NCBI GenBank assembly: GCA_963845425.1
Contig: CAWJSC010000017.1
Span: 372,001-436,000, forward strand
DNA from: DATDAH01 sp963845425
GTDB lineage: Bacteria > Actinomycetota > Acidimicrobiia > Acidimicrobiales > DATDAH01
DNA length: 64,000 nt
Direction of reading: 5' to 3'
The notes beneath the pieces were generated by a model. That model was not told the origin of the DNA. It saw only the letters and a program-made list of their open reading frames with translations, and did not search any database. This document shows, one piece after another, positions 18,754 through 27,662 of the stretch (positions are counted from its first letter, which is position 1; each line of letters opens with the position of its first letter). A program made the translations under genes and the position numbers.

Positions 18754-19950
18754 ATGCCGTCCGAACGCCTCTCGAGCCGGGTCAGTGCCATCGCCCCCTC
18801 GGCCACCCTGGCCGTCGACGCGAAGGCCAAGGCCATGAAGGCCGCCGGCGAGGACGTCGTCGGCTTCGGCGCCGGTGAGCCCGATTTCCCGACCCCGGCC
18901 CACATCGTGCAGGCCGCGATCGAAGCCGCCACCGACCCCGCCACGCACCACTACTCGGCCACTCCCGGCCTGCCCGCCCTGCGCCAGGCCATCGCCGACA
19001 AGACCCTCCGGGACTCGGGCTACGAGATCAGCCCCAGCCAGGTGGTGGTGACCAACGGAGGCAAGCAGGCCTACTACGAGGCCATCGAGTCGATCGTCAA
19101 CCCGGGCGACGAGGTCCTCCTGCCCGCCCCGTATTGGACGACCTACCCCGAGCCGGTCGCGCTGGCCGGGGGCACGTCGGTCGTGCTCCCCACCGATGAG
19201 GCCGCCGGCTTCCGGGTGACCATCGACCAGTTGGAGGCGGCCCGGACGGAGCGGACCAAGGCGATCGTCTTCGTGTCGCCCTCGAACCCCTCGGGCGCCG
19301 TGTACCCGCCGGCTGAGGTCGAGGCCGTCGGCCGCTGGGCCGTCGAGCACGGGGTCTGGGTCATCACCGACGAGATCTACGAGCACCTCGTCTACGACGA
19401 CAACGAGTTCGCCTCGCTGCCGGCCCTCGTGCCCGAAGCGGCGGACCAGACCATCGTCCTCAACGGCGTGGCCAAGACGTACGCCATGACCGGCTGGCGC
19501 GTGGGCTGGCTCATCGGCCCCGCCGACTTGGTGGCGACGGCGTCGACGCTGCAGTCCCACCTCTGCGGCAACGTGGCCAACCTGTCCCAGTGCGCCACCA
19601 TCGCCGCCCTCGAGGGCGGTCTGGAGGACGTCGCCATGATGCGGGCCGAGTACGACCGTCGGGGCAAGCTCATCCACCGTCTGCTCAACGACATCGACGG
19701 CGTGAGCTGCATGCTCCCGCAGGGCGCGTTCTACGCCTACCCCTCCTTCGAGGGCGTGCTCGGCCGCGAACGGGCTGGCCAGACGCCGACGAACACGCTC
19801 GAGCTGGCGGACCTGATCCTCGCTGAGGCCAAGGTCGCGTTCGTGCCCGGCGAGGCCTTCGGGTCGCCGGGCTACGGCCGCTTCTCCTTCGCCCTCGACC
19901 CCGATGCCATGCAGGAAGGCATCCGCCGCATCGCTTCGTTCCTCGCGTGA
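18754..19950 (+). CDS. aspC: Pyridoxal-phosphate aminotransferase, aspartate aminotransferase type
   Basis: 398 residues of class I/II aminotransferases, subgroup Ib. GAGEPDFPTPAHI at residue 38, NGGKQAYYEA (about 100), SPSNPSGAVY (about 175), DEIYEHLVYDD (about 208) and the PLP lysine in NGVAKTYAMTGWRVGWL (about 235) are all intact, as is the terminal arginine in YGRFSFAL. It probably transaminates aspartate with 2-oxoglutarate; related substrates cannot be excluded. The gene ends directly before a run of three hairpin repeats. Confidence 0.9.
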   Translation: MPSERLSSRVSAIAPSATLAVDAKAKAMKAAGEDVVGFGAGEPDFPTPAHIVQAAIEAATDPATHHYSATPGLPALRQAIADKTLRDSGYEISPSQVVVTNGGKQAYYEAIESIVNPGDEVLLPAPYWTTYPEPVALAGGTSVVLPTDEAAGFRVTIDQLEAARTERTKAIVFVSPSNPSGAVYPPAEVEAVGRWAVEHGVWVITDEIYEHLVYDDNEFASLPALVPEAADQTIVLNGVAKTYAMTGWRVGWLIGPADLVATASTLQSHLCGNVANLSQCATIAALEGGLEDVAMMRAEYDRRGKLIHRLLNDIDGVSCMLPQGAFYAYPSFEGVLGRERAGQTPTNTLELADLILAEAKVAFVPGEAFGSPGYGRFSFALDPDAMQEGIRRIASFLA

Positions 19951-19959
19951 CCCACCCCC

Positions 19960-20141
19960 TTCTGGCGCCCGATCTCCCGCCTCTGACCGGCAGATCAGGC
20001 GCCAGAACGGCGTCGTCGCGCTACTGGCGCCCGATTGCGGCGCCGGGGCCCCTCAATCGGGCGCCAGAAGCGGGGGCAGGGCGGGTGCGCTCCTATTGGC
20101 GCCTGATTGCGGCGCGATGACGCCTCAATCAGGCGCCAGAA
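19960..20141. repeat. Three tandem hairpin repeats (TTCTGGCGCC family)
   Basis: Three inverted repeats follow one another: 19960-19975 with 19992-20007, 20024-20037 with 20054-20067, and 20096-20109 with 20126-20139. All have arms of the type CTGGCGCCYGATYN and NRATCRGGCGCCAG, with loops of 16 nt. Unit spacing is about 64 and 72 nt. The last loop contains the ATG of the S9 peptidase. Related hairpins lie at 22389-22438 and 48047-48090. Confidence 0.85.
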
Positions 20142-22402
20142 CGACGGCGTACGGGGCGTGGGCGTCGCCGATCTCGACGGACCTGCTGGTCGCGGGCGCG
20201 GTCGGGTTGAGCGAAGTCCAGGCCGACGGCGATGACCTGTGGTGGTCCGAGGGCCGCCCCGAGGAAGGGGGCCGGATCCAGCTCGTCCGGCGGACGCCCG
20301 ACGGCACGTCCACTGACGTCCTGCCCGACGGCTTCGCGGCCCGCACGCGGGTGCACGAGTACGGCGGCGGCGCCTGGCGGGTGCACGACCGTGTCCTGTA
20401 CTTCAGCAACTGGTCGGACCAGCGCCTCCACCGCCTCGACCCTGGCGGCGCACCCGTCCCGCTGACCCCCGAGGGCTGCCGCTACGCCGACATGGACGTC
20501 GCCCCCGACGGCACCTGGCTGGCTGCCGTCCGGGAGGACCACCGCGGCGAGGGTGAGGCGAAGAACGAGATCGTCCGCATCGACACGACGACGGGCGACG
20601 AGATCGTGCTGGTCACCGGCCCCGACTTCGTGGCCTGTCCCCGCGTGGCCGACTGGCACCGGCTCCGTCTGGCCTGGACGCAGTGGAACCACCCGGACAT
20701 GCCCTGGGACGCCGCCGAGGTGTGGGTCGGCGTGCTGGACGCCGAGGGTGGGCTGTCGCGGGCCCAGCGCCTCGCCGGCGGCCCCGACGAATGGGCCGCG
20801 CACCCCACGTGGGCCGGCGGTCGCCTCTGGCTCACCTCGGATGTCGACGACTACGGCGAGCTCTCGAACCGATCCGACGGGACGGTCCGTCGGCTCGTGC
20901 GCCGTGAGCCCTGGTGGCGTCGTCTTTGGGCCGGGATGTGGTCCGAGGGAGCCAGCGCGCCCGAGCGTGCCGCGCCAGTCGAGGGCGAGCCGGGGCACGG
21001 AAGGCGGTTCGCCGAGGTCTACCGGTGGGACGGGGGCGATCTCGAACCCGTGACCTTCGGCATCGACGGGGACGTCGCCACACCGCCCTGGGTGTTCCGG
21101 ATGAGCCGGATCGTGCCCGACCCGGAGGACCCGCGGCAGCCAGGCGGGCCCGAGGGGCCGCCTCCCGCAGATCCCGACTCCTTGGAGTGGGAGCCGCACG
21201 GCACCGTGGCGGTGAGTCGGCAGGGTGTCGATCACCTTGTACGCATCGACGGCGACGACGGAATCGAACTGACGACCCCCTACACGGCGTGGTCGTCACT
21301 CACGCCTACGGCAGGCGGGCTCGCCGCCGTGGCCGCGTCGTTCGCCTCCGAGCCGGCGATCGTGGTCGTCCGACCGCCGTCGCGGATCGAGATCGGCGAC
21401 TCCGGGGAAGCGGTGACCTCCGAGGACGGCCACGACATGGTCCCCCTGGCCTCGGATGCCCCCAGGAGACTCACCATGGCGGTCGAGGCGCCCCGACCAG
21501 GTGAGGTCAGCATCGAGGTCATTCGTCCACCGCGGGATCTCGGGCTCGCCCCCGAGCAGATCAGCCTCCCCGAGAGCATCGACTTCCCGTCCGCCAACGG
21601 GCGCACGGCGTACGCCCTCTTCTACCAGCCGACCAACCCGGACCACGTCGGGCCCGACGGGGAGAGGCCGCCGCTGCTCGTCGACATCCATGGGGGCCCG
21701 ACCAGCGCCGCCCGGAGCCAGTTCCAGCTCGGGGTGCAGTTCTGGACGAGTCGGGGCTTCGCCGTGGTGGACGTCAACTACGGCGGATCGACGGGCTACG
21801 GCCGGGAGTACCGGGACCTGCTGAAGGGCCAGTGGGGCGTGGTCGACGTCGAGGACTGCGTCGCCGCCGCCACGTACCTGGCCGAGCGGGGCGACGTCGA
21901 CCCCGACCGCCTGGCCATCCGGGGTGGGAGCGCCGGGGGCTTCACCACGCTGGCCGCCCTCGCCTTCCACGACACCTTTGCCGCCGGGGTCAGCAAGTAC
22001 GGCGTGGCCGACCTGGCGGTGCTGGCCCGGGACACCCACAAGTTTGAGTCCCGCTACCTCGACAGCCTCATCGGCCCCTGGCCGGAGGCCGAGGCCCTCT
22101 ACCGGGAACGCTCACCGCTCTTCCACGCCGACCGGATCAGCGTGCCGCTGCTCGTCCTGCAGGGCCTGGAGGACGAGGTCGTGCCCCCGAACCAGTCCGA
22201 GCTCATCGTCGAGGCGCTGAAGGCCAACGGCGTCCCCGTGGCCTACCTGGCCTTCGAGGGCGAGCAGCACGGGTTCCGGAAGGCCGAGACCATCGTCCGG
22301 GCCGCCGAGGCCGAGCTCAGCTTCTACGGCCAGGTCTTCGGCTTCGACCCCCCGGGCGTCACCGACCCCGTCGAGCTCACCTGGTCTCGTTCTGGCCCTT
22401 GA
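20117..22402 (+). CDS. S9 family (prolyl oligopeptidase-like) serine peptidase
   Basis: About 761 residues: an N-terminal WD40-like beta-propeller (to about residue 470) and a C-terminal alpha/beta-hydrolase peptidase domain. The catalytic serine is in RGGSAGGFTT (about 605), with the Asp in GLEDEVVPP (about 686) and His in EQHGF (about 718). It probably cleaves short peptides or acyl-peptides in the cytoplasm; no signal peptide is seen. The family N-terminus (YGAWASPISTDLL) begins some 12 residues after ATG 20117, the nearest ATG, and this lies in the loop of a hairpin repeat. The stop TGA lies in the stem of another such hairpin. A linker rich in Pro, Gly and Glu (about residue 335-355) enlarges the propeller. 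Confidence 0.88.
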   Translation: MTPQSGARTTAYGAWASPISTDLLVAGAVGLSEVQADGDDLWWSEGRPEEGGRIQLVRRTPDGTSTDVLPDGFAARTRVHEYGGGAWRVHDRVLYFSNWSDQRLHRLDPGGAPVPLTPEGCRYADMDVAPDGTWLAAVREDHRGEGEAKNEIVRIDTTTGDEIVLVTGPDFVACPRVADWHRLRLAWTQWNHPDMPWDAAEVWVGVLDAEGGLSRAQRLAGGPDEWAAHPTWAGGRLWLTSDVDDYGELSNRSDGTVRRLVRREPWWRRLWAGMWSEGASAPERAAPVEGEPGHGRRFAEVYRWDGGDLEPVTFGIDGDVATPPWVFRMSRIVPDPEDPRQPGGPEGPPPADPDSLEWEPHGTVAVSRQGVDHLVRIDGDDGIELTTPYTAWSSLTPTAGGLAAVAASFASEPAIVVVRPPSRIEIGDSGEAVTSEDGHDMVPLASDAPRRLTMAVEAPRPGEVSIEVIRPPRDLGLAPEQISLPESIDFPSANGRTAYALFYQPTNPDHVGPDGERPPLLVDIHGGPTSAARSQFQLGVQFWTSRGFAVVDVNYGGSTGYGREYRDLLKGQWGVVDVEDCVAAATYLAERGDVDPDRLAIRGGSAGGFTTLAALAFHDTFAAGVSKYGVADLAVLARDTHKFESRYLDSLIGPWPEAEALYRERSPLFHADRISVPLLVLQGLEDEVVPPNQSELIVEALKANGVPVAYLAFEGEQHGFRKAETIVRAAEAELSFYGQVFGFDPPGVTDPVELTWSRSGP

Positions 22403-22438
22403 TTTCGCCCCTATGGCCGTGAAAACAAGGGCCAGAAC
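22389..22438. repeat. Hairpin repeat of the TTCTGGC family
   Basis: GTTCTGGCCCTTG (22389-22401) and CAAGGGCCAGAAC (22426-22438) are perfect 13-bp arms. The left arm contains the last codons and most of the TGA of the S9 peptidase. It lies between two convergent genes and could stop transcription from both sides. Confidence 0.75.
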
Positions 22439-22452
22439 TGATGAGGACGGGG

Positions 22453-22932
22453 TCAGACGCCGGCGAGGGTGTCGAAGAGCGGGACGTCGATCCGGCAGGC
22501 CTCGTTGCCGTAGGCGATGAGGAGGGTGGCCCCCTCGATCGCCGCCGTCTGGATGGCTTCGGCGTCGTCGGCGAGTGCGTCCGGGTCGGCGGCGGCGTCC
22601 ACGGCCAACTGGCCGAACGCGGCCACCGCCTCCAGCGGCTCGGCCACGCCACTCGGTGCGGTCTCGGCGACGGCCAACAGGCGGTCGACCTGGGCCTGGG
22701 TGGGGTCGGCGTCGGGATCGATGTCGGCCAGGCCCTCGAGGTCGGCGCACAGGGCCTCCACGTCCTCGGCCACGAATGTCGAATCGACAGGCCGGGCCTC
22801 GGTGGTCGTCGTGGTGCCGTCCGCCGAGGAGGTGGTGGTCGCGGCCTCGTCGTCAGTCGACTCGCCGACGTTGCTCCCGCAGGCGGCCACCACCAGGCCC
22901 CCGGCGAGCACGGTCAGCAGCAGTCGGCGCAC
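22453..22932 (-). CDS. Secreted lipoprotein, tandem paralogue B
   Basis: 159 residues. A lipoprotein signal peptide (RRLLLTVLAGGLVVAAC, lipobox cysteine about residue 18) is followed by a Thr/Ala/Asp-rich linker and a helical domain. Its core ADIDPDADPTQAQVDRLLAV and its end CRIDVPLFDTL match the neighbouring gene, so the pair arose by duplication. GTG 22932 is chosen over longer frames because the signal peptide begins there and GGAGGACCTGCT precedes it. No known family or function; likely on the outer face of the membrane. Confidence 0.75.
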   Translation of the reverse strand: MRRLLLTVLAGGLVVAACGSNVGESTDDEAATTTSSADGTTTTTEARPVDSTFVAEDVEALCADLEGLADIDPDADPTQAQVDRLLAVAETAPSGVAEPLEAVAAFGQLAVDAAADPDALADDAEAIQTAAIEGATLLIAYGNEACRIDVPLFDTLAGV

Positions 22933-22973
22933 AGCAGGTCCTCCGTCGTCGGGCCGGGGACGGTACCGGCGGG

Positions 22974-23474
22974 CTACTCCGTGAACGAGCTGAACAGGGG
23001 GACGTCGATGCCACACTGGTCGGCGGAGTACGCGACGAGGGCCTCGCCTGCGGCGGTGACCTCGGGGCTGGTGGTCGCCGCCGTGAGCTCGTCGAACGCC
23101 TCGGGATCGTCGAGCGCCGCCTCGCTGGTGTCGGCGATCAGCTGACCGATGTCGGCCAGGGTCGTGAGGTCCTCCTGGATCTCGGGTGGGGCAGCCTCAG
23201 CGACGGCGGTGACCCGGTCGATGTCCGCTTGGGTGGGCAGGGCCTCAGGGTCGATGTCGGCCAGGCCAGCGAGCTGGGTGCAGACGTCCTCCGAGGGGCC
23301 GTCGTCCGCGACGGTGTTCTCACTGGGGACGGTCGTCTCGGCTGGAGCGGTCGTGTCGGTTGGGGTCGTCTCCGTGGCGGCGGTCGTGACGTCGGACGCC
23401 GTGTCGCCGTCGTCGCCACCGCATCCGGCGAGGAGCAGTGCGCTCAGGGGCAGGGCCAGCAGGAACGAGCGCAC
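22974..23474 (-). CDS. Secreted lipoprotein, tandem paralogue A
   Basis: 166 residues. Signal peptide RSFLLALPLSALLLAGC with the lipobox cysteine at about residue 18, a long Thr-rich linker, then a helical domain with ADIDPEALPTQADIDRV and the end CGIDVPLFSSF. Both paralogues keep two cysteines in the mature domain (one in the first helix, one before IDVPLF), suggesting a disulfide. GTG 23474 gives a proper signal peptide; a frame extension upstream would spoil it. First gene of a two-gene unit, divergent from the amidase. Function unknown. Confidence 0.75.
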   Translation of the reverse strand: MRSFLLALPLSALLLAGCGGDDGDTASDVTTAATETTPTDTTAPAETTVPSENTVADDGPSEDVCTQLAGLADIDPEALPTQADIDRVTAVAEAAPPEIQEDLTTLADIGQLIADTSEAALDDPEAFDELTAATTSPEVTAAGEALVAYSADQCGIDVPLFSSFTE

Positions 23475-23572
23475 AGCGGTGTCTTTCGTCGTCGGTGGTG
23501 CCGTCAACCTACTGACCCCCGGCGGACCTGGGAGGATGGGCTCCGTCGACCCGGCCGGGGCGAAGGAGAGAC

Positions 23573-25045
23573 ATGAGCGACCTGGGTTTCCGTAGTGCCA
23601 CCGACCTGGTGCAGGCCATGAAGGCCAAGGAGGTCGGCAGCCGCGAACTGCTCGACCACCTGCTGGCCCGGGTCGACGAGCACAACCCGGAGCTGAACGC
23701 AGTCATCACCCTGGACGCCGAGCGGGCCCGGGCCGCCGCGGACGCGGCCGATGCAGCCACGGTTCGGGGGGACGACGTCGGCCCGCTGCACGGGCTGCCG
23801 ATGACCGTGAAGGACGCGTTCGAGACCGAGGGCCTCCTCACCACCTGCGGTGCCCCGGACCTGGCCGACCACGTCCCCACCGTTGATGCCACGGCGGTCG
23901 CCCGGCTCAAGGCGGCCGGGGCCATCGTCTTCGGCAAGACCAACACGCCGACCTACACGGCGGACCTGCAGACGACGAATCCGGTCTTCGGCACCACCAA
24001 CAACCCCTGGGACCTGACCTGCAGCCCGGGCGGGTCCTCCGGCGGTTCGGCGGTCGCCCTCGCCGCCGGGCTCACCCCGCTGGAGTTGGGCAGCGACATC
24101 GGCGGGTCCATTCGCAACCCGTCCCACCAGTGCGGCACCGTGGGCCACAAGCCCAGCTTCGGGGTCGTGCCACAGCGGGGCCACATCCCGGGCGCGCCCG
24201 GCTCCCTCAAGACGGAGGACGTGAACGTGTGTGGGCCCATGGCCCGCACGGTCGAGGACCTCGTCCTGGCCTTCGACGTGTTGGCCGGCCCCGACGTCCC
24301 CGACGCCGCCGGCTGGCGCCTCGACCTCCCGCCGGCCCGCACCGCTCAGCTCGGCGAGCTGCGTGTCGGGGCCTGGCTGGAGGAGCCCGCCCTGCCGGTC
24401 GCTCCCGACGTCGCCGAGGTGCTCTCGGCCGCGGCCGACGCCCTCGCAGTGGCAGGTGTCGCCGTCGACCGGGCCGCCCGACCCGCGGTGGACGTGGCCG
24501 AGACCATCCACCTCTTTGAGCAGCTGGTGTGGACCGTCATGTCCGCCGACGTCGATGCCGACACCTGGGAGCTGTCCAAGGCCGTGGCCGACGCCCCGCC
24601 GGCCGACGACGAGCCTCTGCTCTTCCGCGGTGGGCGGGCCACCGCCCTACGCCACAAGGACTGGATCGCGCTGGATGAGGCCCGCCAGCACCAGCGGATG
24701 GCCTGGGCCGAGCTGTTCACGACCGTGGACGTCCTGCTCTGTCCCGTGTTCCCGGTTGCCGCCTTCCCCCACCAGGTCGACGACGACCCGTTCGGCATCC
24801 TCAACCGCACGTTGGCGGTCGGTGACCGCAACGTGGCCCACGGTGAGCTGACCCACTGGTGCGGCGTGGTCGGCGTCTCCTACCTGCCGTCGACGGTCGT
24901 GCCTGTGGGCTTCACCGCCGACGGACGCCCCGTCGGGATCCAGGTGGTGGCCGACTTCCTGCAGGACCGCACCGCGCTCACCGTGGCCGCCCGGCTCGGC
25001 GAGGTGCTCGGGGGGTTCCAGCCGCCACCGGGCTACGGGGCATGA
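23573..25045 (+). CDS. Amidase (amidase-signature family)
   Basis: 490 residues. The amidase-signature Ser-cisSer-Lys triad is complete: K80 in MTVKDAFE, S155 in SPGGSSGGSA and S179 in GSDIGGSIRNPS. It hydrolyses a carboxamide to the acid and ammonia; whether the substrate is a small amide or part of a larger compound is not visible. It is not gatA: no gatB or gatC is near. ATG 23573 follows GAAGGAGAGAC, a strong ribosome binding site. The CorA-like gene begins 7 nt after its stop. Confidence 0.9.
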   Translation: MSDLGFRSATDLVQAMKAKEVGSRELLDHLLARVDEHNPELNAVITLDAERARAAADAADAATVRGDDVGPLHGLPMTVKDAFETEGLLTTCGAPDLADHVPTVDATAVARLKAAGAIVFGKTNTPTYTADLQTTNPVFGTTNNPWDLTCSPGGSSGGSAVALAAGLTPLELGSDIGGSIRNPSHQCGTVGHKPSFGVVPQRGHIPGAPGSLKTEDVNVCGPMARTVEDLVLAFDVLAGPDVPDAAGWRLDLPPARTAQLGELRVGAWLEEPALPVAPDVAEVLSAAADALAVAGVAVDRAARPAVDVAETIHLFEQLVWTVMSADVDADTWELSKAVADAPPADDEPLLFRGGRATALRHKDWIALDEARQHQRMAWAELFTTVDVLLCPVFPVAAFPHQVDDDPFGILNRTLAVGDRNVAHGELTHWCGVVGVSYLPSTVVPVGFTADGRPVGIQVVADFLQDRTALTVAARLGEVLGGFQPPPGYGA

Positions 25046-25052
25046 TCCCGGG

Positions 25053-25907
25053 GTGACCGAGGGCCGCTACGTCGTCACCCAGCTCCACGAGCCGACGACC
25101 GAGGCGTTCTTCGCCGCCCTCGACTCGGCGGGTCTCGCCTGGGAGTACGAGGACCTCCTCGAGCGCCACCAGCACCCGGGCATGCGCGCCTCGGACGGCA
25201 CGATCGCCCTCATCCTGCACACGGTCCGCTTCGACGAGGCCGCCGACCGGATCGACGTCGTCCAGGTGGCGATGGTCCTCGGCCCGGAGCACGGCGTCAT
25301 CGCCCGCTGGCCCGAGGACGGCTTGGACGATGCCTTCGAGCAGGGCATCCACGCCCGCAAGGACCTCATCCTCGCGCTCATCGAAGCGGTCCACGACCTC
25401 GACACCGTGGCCATGGGCGCCATCGAGGAGCGGGTCGACGACTGCGAGCTGGAGGTGCTTGACGCCGACGGCCAGGGCACGAGTGCGCAGTCGATCTACC
25501 ACCTCGAGCACGAGCTGCTGAAGGTCCGGCGTTCGGTGAGCCCGATGGTGGCGGTCATGGACCGCCTGGGACGGAAGGGTGATGACGCCGATCGGCTCCT
25601 GCTCGGCGAGTGGCGGGACCGGTATCTGCGCCTCGTCAGCCAGATGGAGGACATCGACAACCTCCTGACCAGCGTGCTCAGCGTCAACCTGACCCTGGTC
25701 AGCGTCCGCCAGAACGAGGACATGCGCAAGATCGCCGCCTGGGGTGCCATCGGCATCGCTCCCACGGCCATGGCCGGCATCTGGGGCATGAACTTCGAGC
25801 ACATGCCGGAGCTGGCCTGGACCATCGGCTACCCGGTTGCCATCGCGTCGATCGTGGCCGTCTGCGTGAGCCTCTACATGTTCTTCCGTCGTTCCGGCTG
25901 GCTCTGA
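25053..25907 (+). CDS. corA: CorA-like divalent cation transporter
   Basis: 284 residues, with a long soluble N-terminal funnel domain and two C-terminal helices. The signature GMN motif stands between them in WGMNFEHMPEL (about residue 247), followed by the last helix and a short basic tail (RRSGWL). CorA proteins form pentamers that let Mg2+ (or Co2+, Ni2+) in. It is slightly shorter than E. coli CorA. GTG 25053 is 7 nt after the amidase stop, so co-transcription is likely; CATGAT 6 nt before the start could also be an internal -10 box. Confidence 0.88.
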   Translation: MTEGRYVVTQLHEPTTEAFFAALDSAGLAWEYEDLLERHQHPGMRASDGTIALILHTVRFDEAADRIDVVQVAMVLGPEHGVIARWPEDGLDDAFEQGIHARKDLILALIEAVHDLDTVAMGAIEERVDDCELEVLDADGQGTSAQSIYHLEHELLKVRRSVSPMVAVMDRLGRKGDDADRLLLGEWRDRYLRLVSQMEDIDNLLTSVLSVNLTLVSVRQNEDMRKIAAWGAIGIAPTAMAGIWGMNFEHMPELAWTIGYPVAIASIVAVCVSLYMFFRRSGWL

Positions 25908-25987
25908 CAAGGCCGAGGGTCGACGTCACCGGGCGTGGTGACGACGGCGACGTTGGCGCGGGGCGTCGCCTCCGACAGGATCTAGGG

Positions 25988-27550
25988 GTGCCCCGTGTCC
26001 TCGTCACCGAGAAGATCGCCGATTCCGGCCTCGACCGCCTCCGGGAGGCGGGCCACGACGTCGATCTCCAACTCGACGCGACCCCCGCGACGCTCCCCGA
26101 CCTGGTTCGGGGCGCGGCGGCTCTGATCATCCGCTCGGCCACCCAGGTCACCGCCGAGGTCCTGGAGGCCGGCACCGACCTGGTCGTGGTCGGGCGGGCC
26201 GGCATCGGTCTCGACAACGTGGACACCGAGGCCGCCACCCGCCAGGGCGTCATGGTCGTCAACGCCCCCCAGTCCAACGTGCTGTCGGCCGCCGAGCACA
26301 CCATGGCCCTGCTGCTGGCCCAGGCCCGCAACATCCCTGCGGCCCACGCCGCCCTCGTGGACGGTCGGTGGGAACGCTCGCGGTGGGAGGGCGTGGAGCT
26401 CTCCGACAAGACCCTCGGCATCATCGGACTCGGGCGCATCGGCCGTCTCGTCGCCCAGCGGGCGCTGGCCTTCGGCATGCGTCTGATCGGCCATGACCCC
26501 TTCGTCACCCCCGACCGGGCCCGGCAGATGAGCGTCGAGGTGATGGACCTCGACGAGCTCCTGGCCCGGGCCGACTTCTTGACGCTGCACGTGGCCAAGA
26601 CCCCCGACACCCTGGGGATGATCGGTGTGGAGTCCCTCAAGAAGGTGAAGCCCGGCATCCGGATCGTCAACGTGGCCCGGGGCGGCATCGTCGACGAGCA
26701 GGCCCTCGCCGACGCCGTTCTCGACGGTCGGGTCGCCGGTGCGGCCATCGACGTGTTCGCCGAGGAGCCGACGACGACCTCACCGTTGTTCGGGGTGCCC
26801 GGCGTCGTGGTCACGCCCCACCTGGGCGCCAGCACGGCCGAGGCCCAGGACAAGGCCGGCCAGACGATCGCCGAACAGGTGGGCCTGGCCCTGGCCGGCG
26901 ACTTCGTCCCCTTCGCCGTCAATGTCTCGGCTGCCGAGGCGTCGGAGACCGTGCGTCCCTTCCTGCCCCTGGCGGAGCGCCTGGGCGGGCTCTTCGCGGC
27001 GCTCCTGCCCGAGCTGCCCGACGAGCTGCGGGTGGAGTACCACGGCCAGCTGGCCGACTACGACACCCGGATCCTCACCCTGTCGGTGCAGAAGGGCTTC
27101 TTCGGTCGCCTGACCGACGAGCCTGTCTCGTATGTGAACGCGCCGGCGGTGGCCGAGATGAAGGGCCTCACCGTCACTGAGTCCAAGACCAGCACGACCC
27201 AGGACTTCGTGAACCTCATCACCCTCCGGGGTGGGGACCACGCCATGGCGGGGACCCTGACGGGCCTCCAGGCCAAGCCCCGCATCGTGATGGTCGACGA
27301 CCACGCCGTCGACGTGCCCCCGGCGGCCCACATGCTGGTCGTCCGCAACGACGACAGCCCGGGGGTCATCGGCCTGGTGGGCACGGTCCTCGGTGACGCC
27401 GGGGTCAACATCGCCGACATGGACGTGGGTCAGTCGCCCGACGGCGTCGCCGCCCTCATGGTGCTGGCCCTGTCGACCGAGGTCCCCGACCCGGTCCAGG
27501 ACGAGCTGCGGGGCGACGCCCGCATCCAGGGCGTTCGCAGCCTGGGTTAG
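25988..27550 (+). CDS. serA: D-3-phosphoglycerate dehydrogenase
   Basis: 520 residues, the long actinobacterial form. It oxidises 3-phosphoglycerate with NAD, the first step of serine synthesis. The NAD motif GLGRIGRLVAQRA (about residue 147), NVARGGIVDEQAL (about 226) and the catalytic His in PHLGASTAEAQDKAG (about 280) are present, followed by the allosteric-substrate-binding domain and a C-terminal ACT domain (NDDSPGVIGLVGTVLGDAGV) for serine feedback. GTG 25988 is the family start; the frame is open upstream only as a shadow of corA. Confidence 0.96.
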   Translation: MPRVLVTEKIADSGLDRLREAGHDVDLQLDATPATLPDLVRGAAALIIRSATQVTAEVLEAGTDLVVVGRAGIGLDNVDTEAATRQGVMVVNAPQSNVLSAAEHTMALLLAQARNIPAAHAALVDGRWERSRWEGVELSDKTLGIIGLGRIGRLVAQRALAFGMRLIGHDPFVTPDRARQMSVEVMDLDELLARADFLTLHVAKTPDTLGMIGVESLKKVKPGIRIVNVARGGIVDEQALADAVLDGRVAGAAIDVFAEEPTTTSPLFGVPGVVVTPHLGASTAEAQDKAGQTIAEQVGLALAGDFVPFAVNVSAAEASETVRPFLPLAERLGGLFAALLPELPDELRVEYHGQLADYDTRILTLSVQKGFFGRLTDEPVSYVNAPAVAEMKGLTVTESKTSTTQDFVNLITLRGGDHAMAGTLTGLQAKPRIVMVDDHAVDVPPAAHMLVVRNDDSPGVIGLVGTVLGDAGVNIADMDVGQSPDGVAALMVLALSTEVPDPVQDELRGDARIQGVRSLG

Positions 27551-27662
27551 CGCGGTACCCCTCGTCGCCGCCGGCGCGGCTCGTGCCGCCTACGGCCGCT
27601 GTCGGCGGCCGGTTGTGAGCGCCGCCTCGCGCCGCCTCCGTAGCCTCACGGCGGGCTGAGGG

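Noticed and set aside
19960..20141. CRISPR array
   Set aside because: Three repeats are palindromic hairpins with GC-rich loops and irregular spacing, not direct repeats with unique spacers; no cas genes.
27641..27646. TAGCCT promoter box on the plus strand
   Set aside because: No start codon or plus-strand gene follows at the right distance; the region before the minus-strand gene end is otherwise empty.
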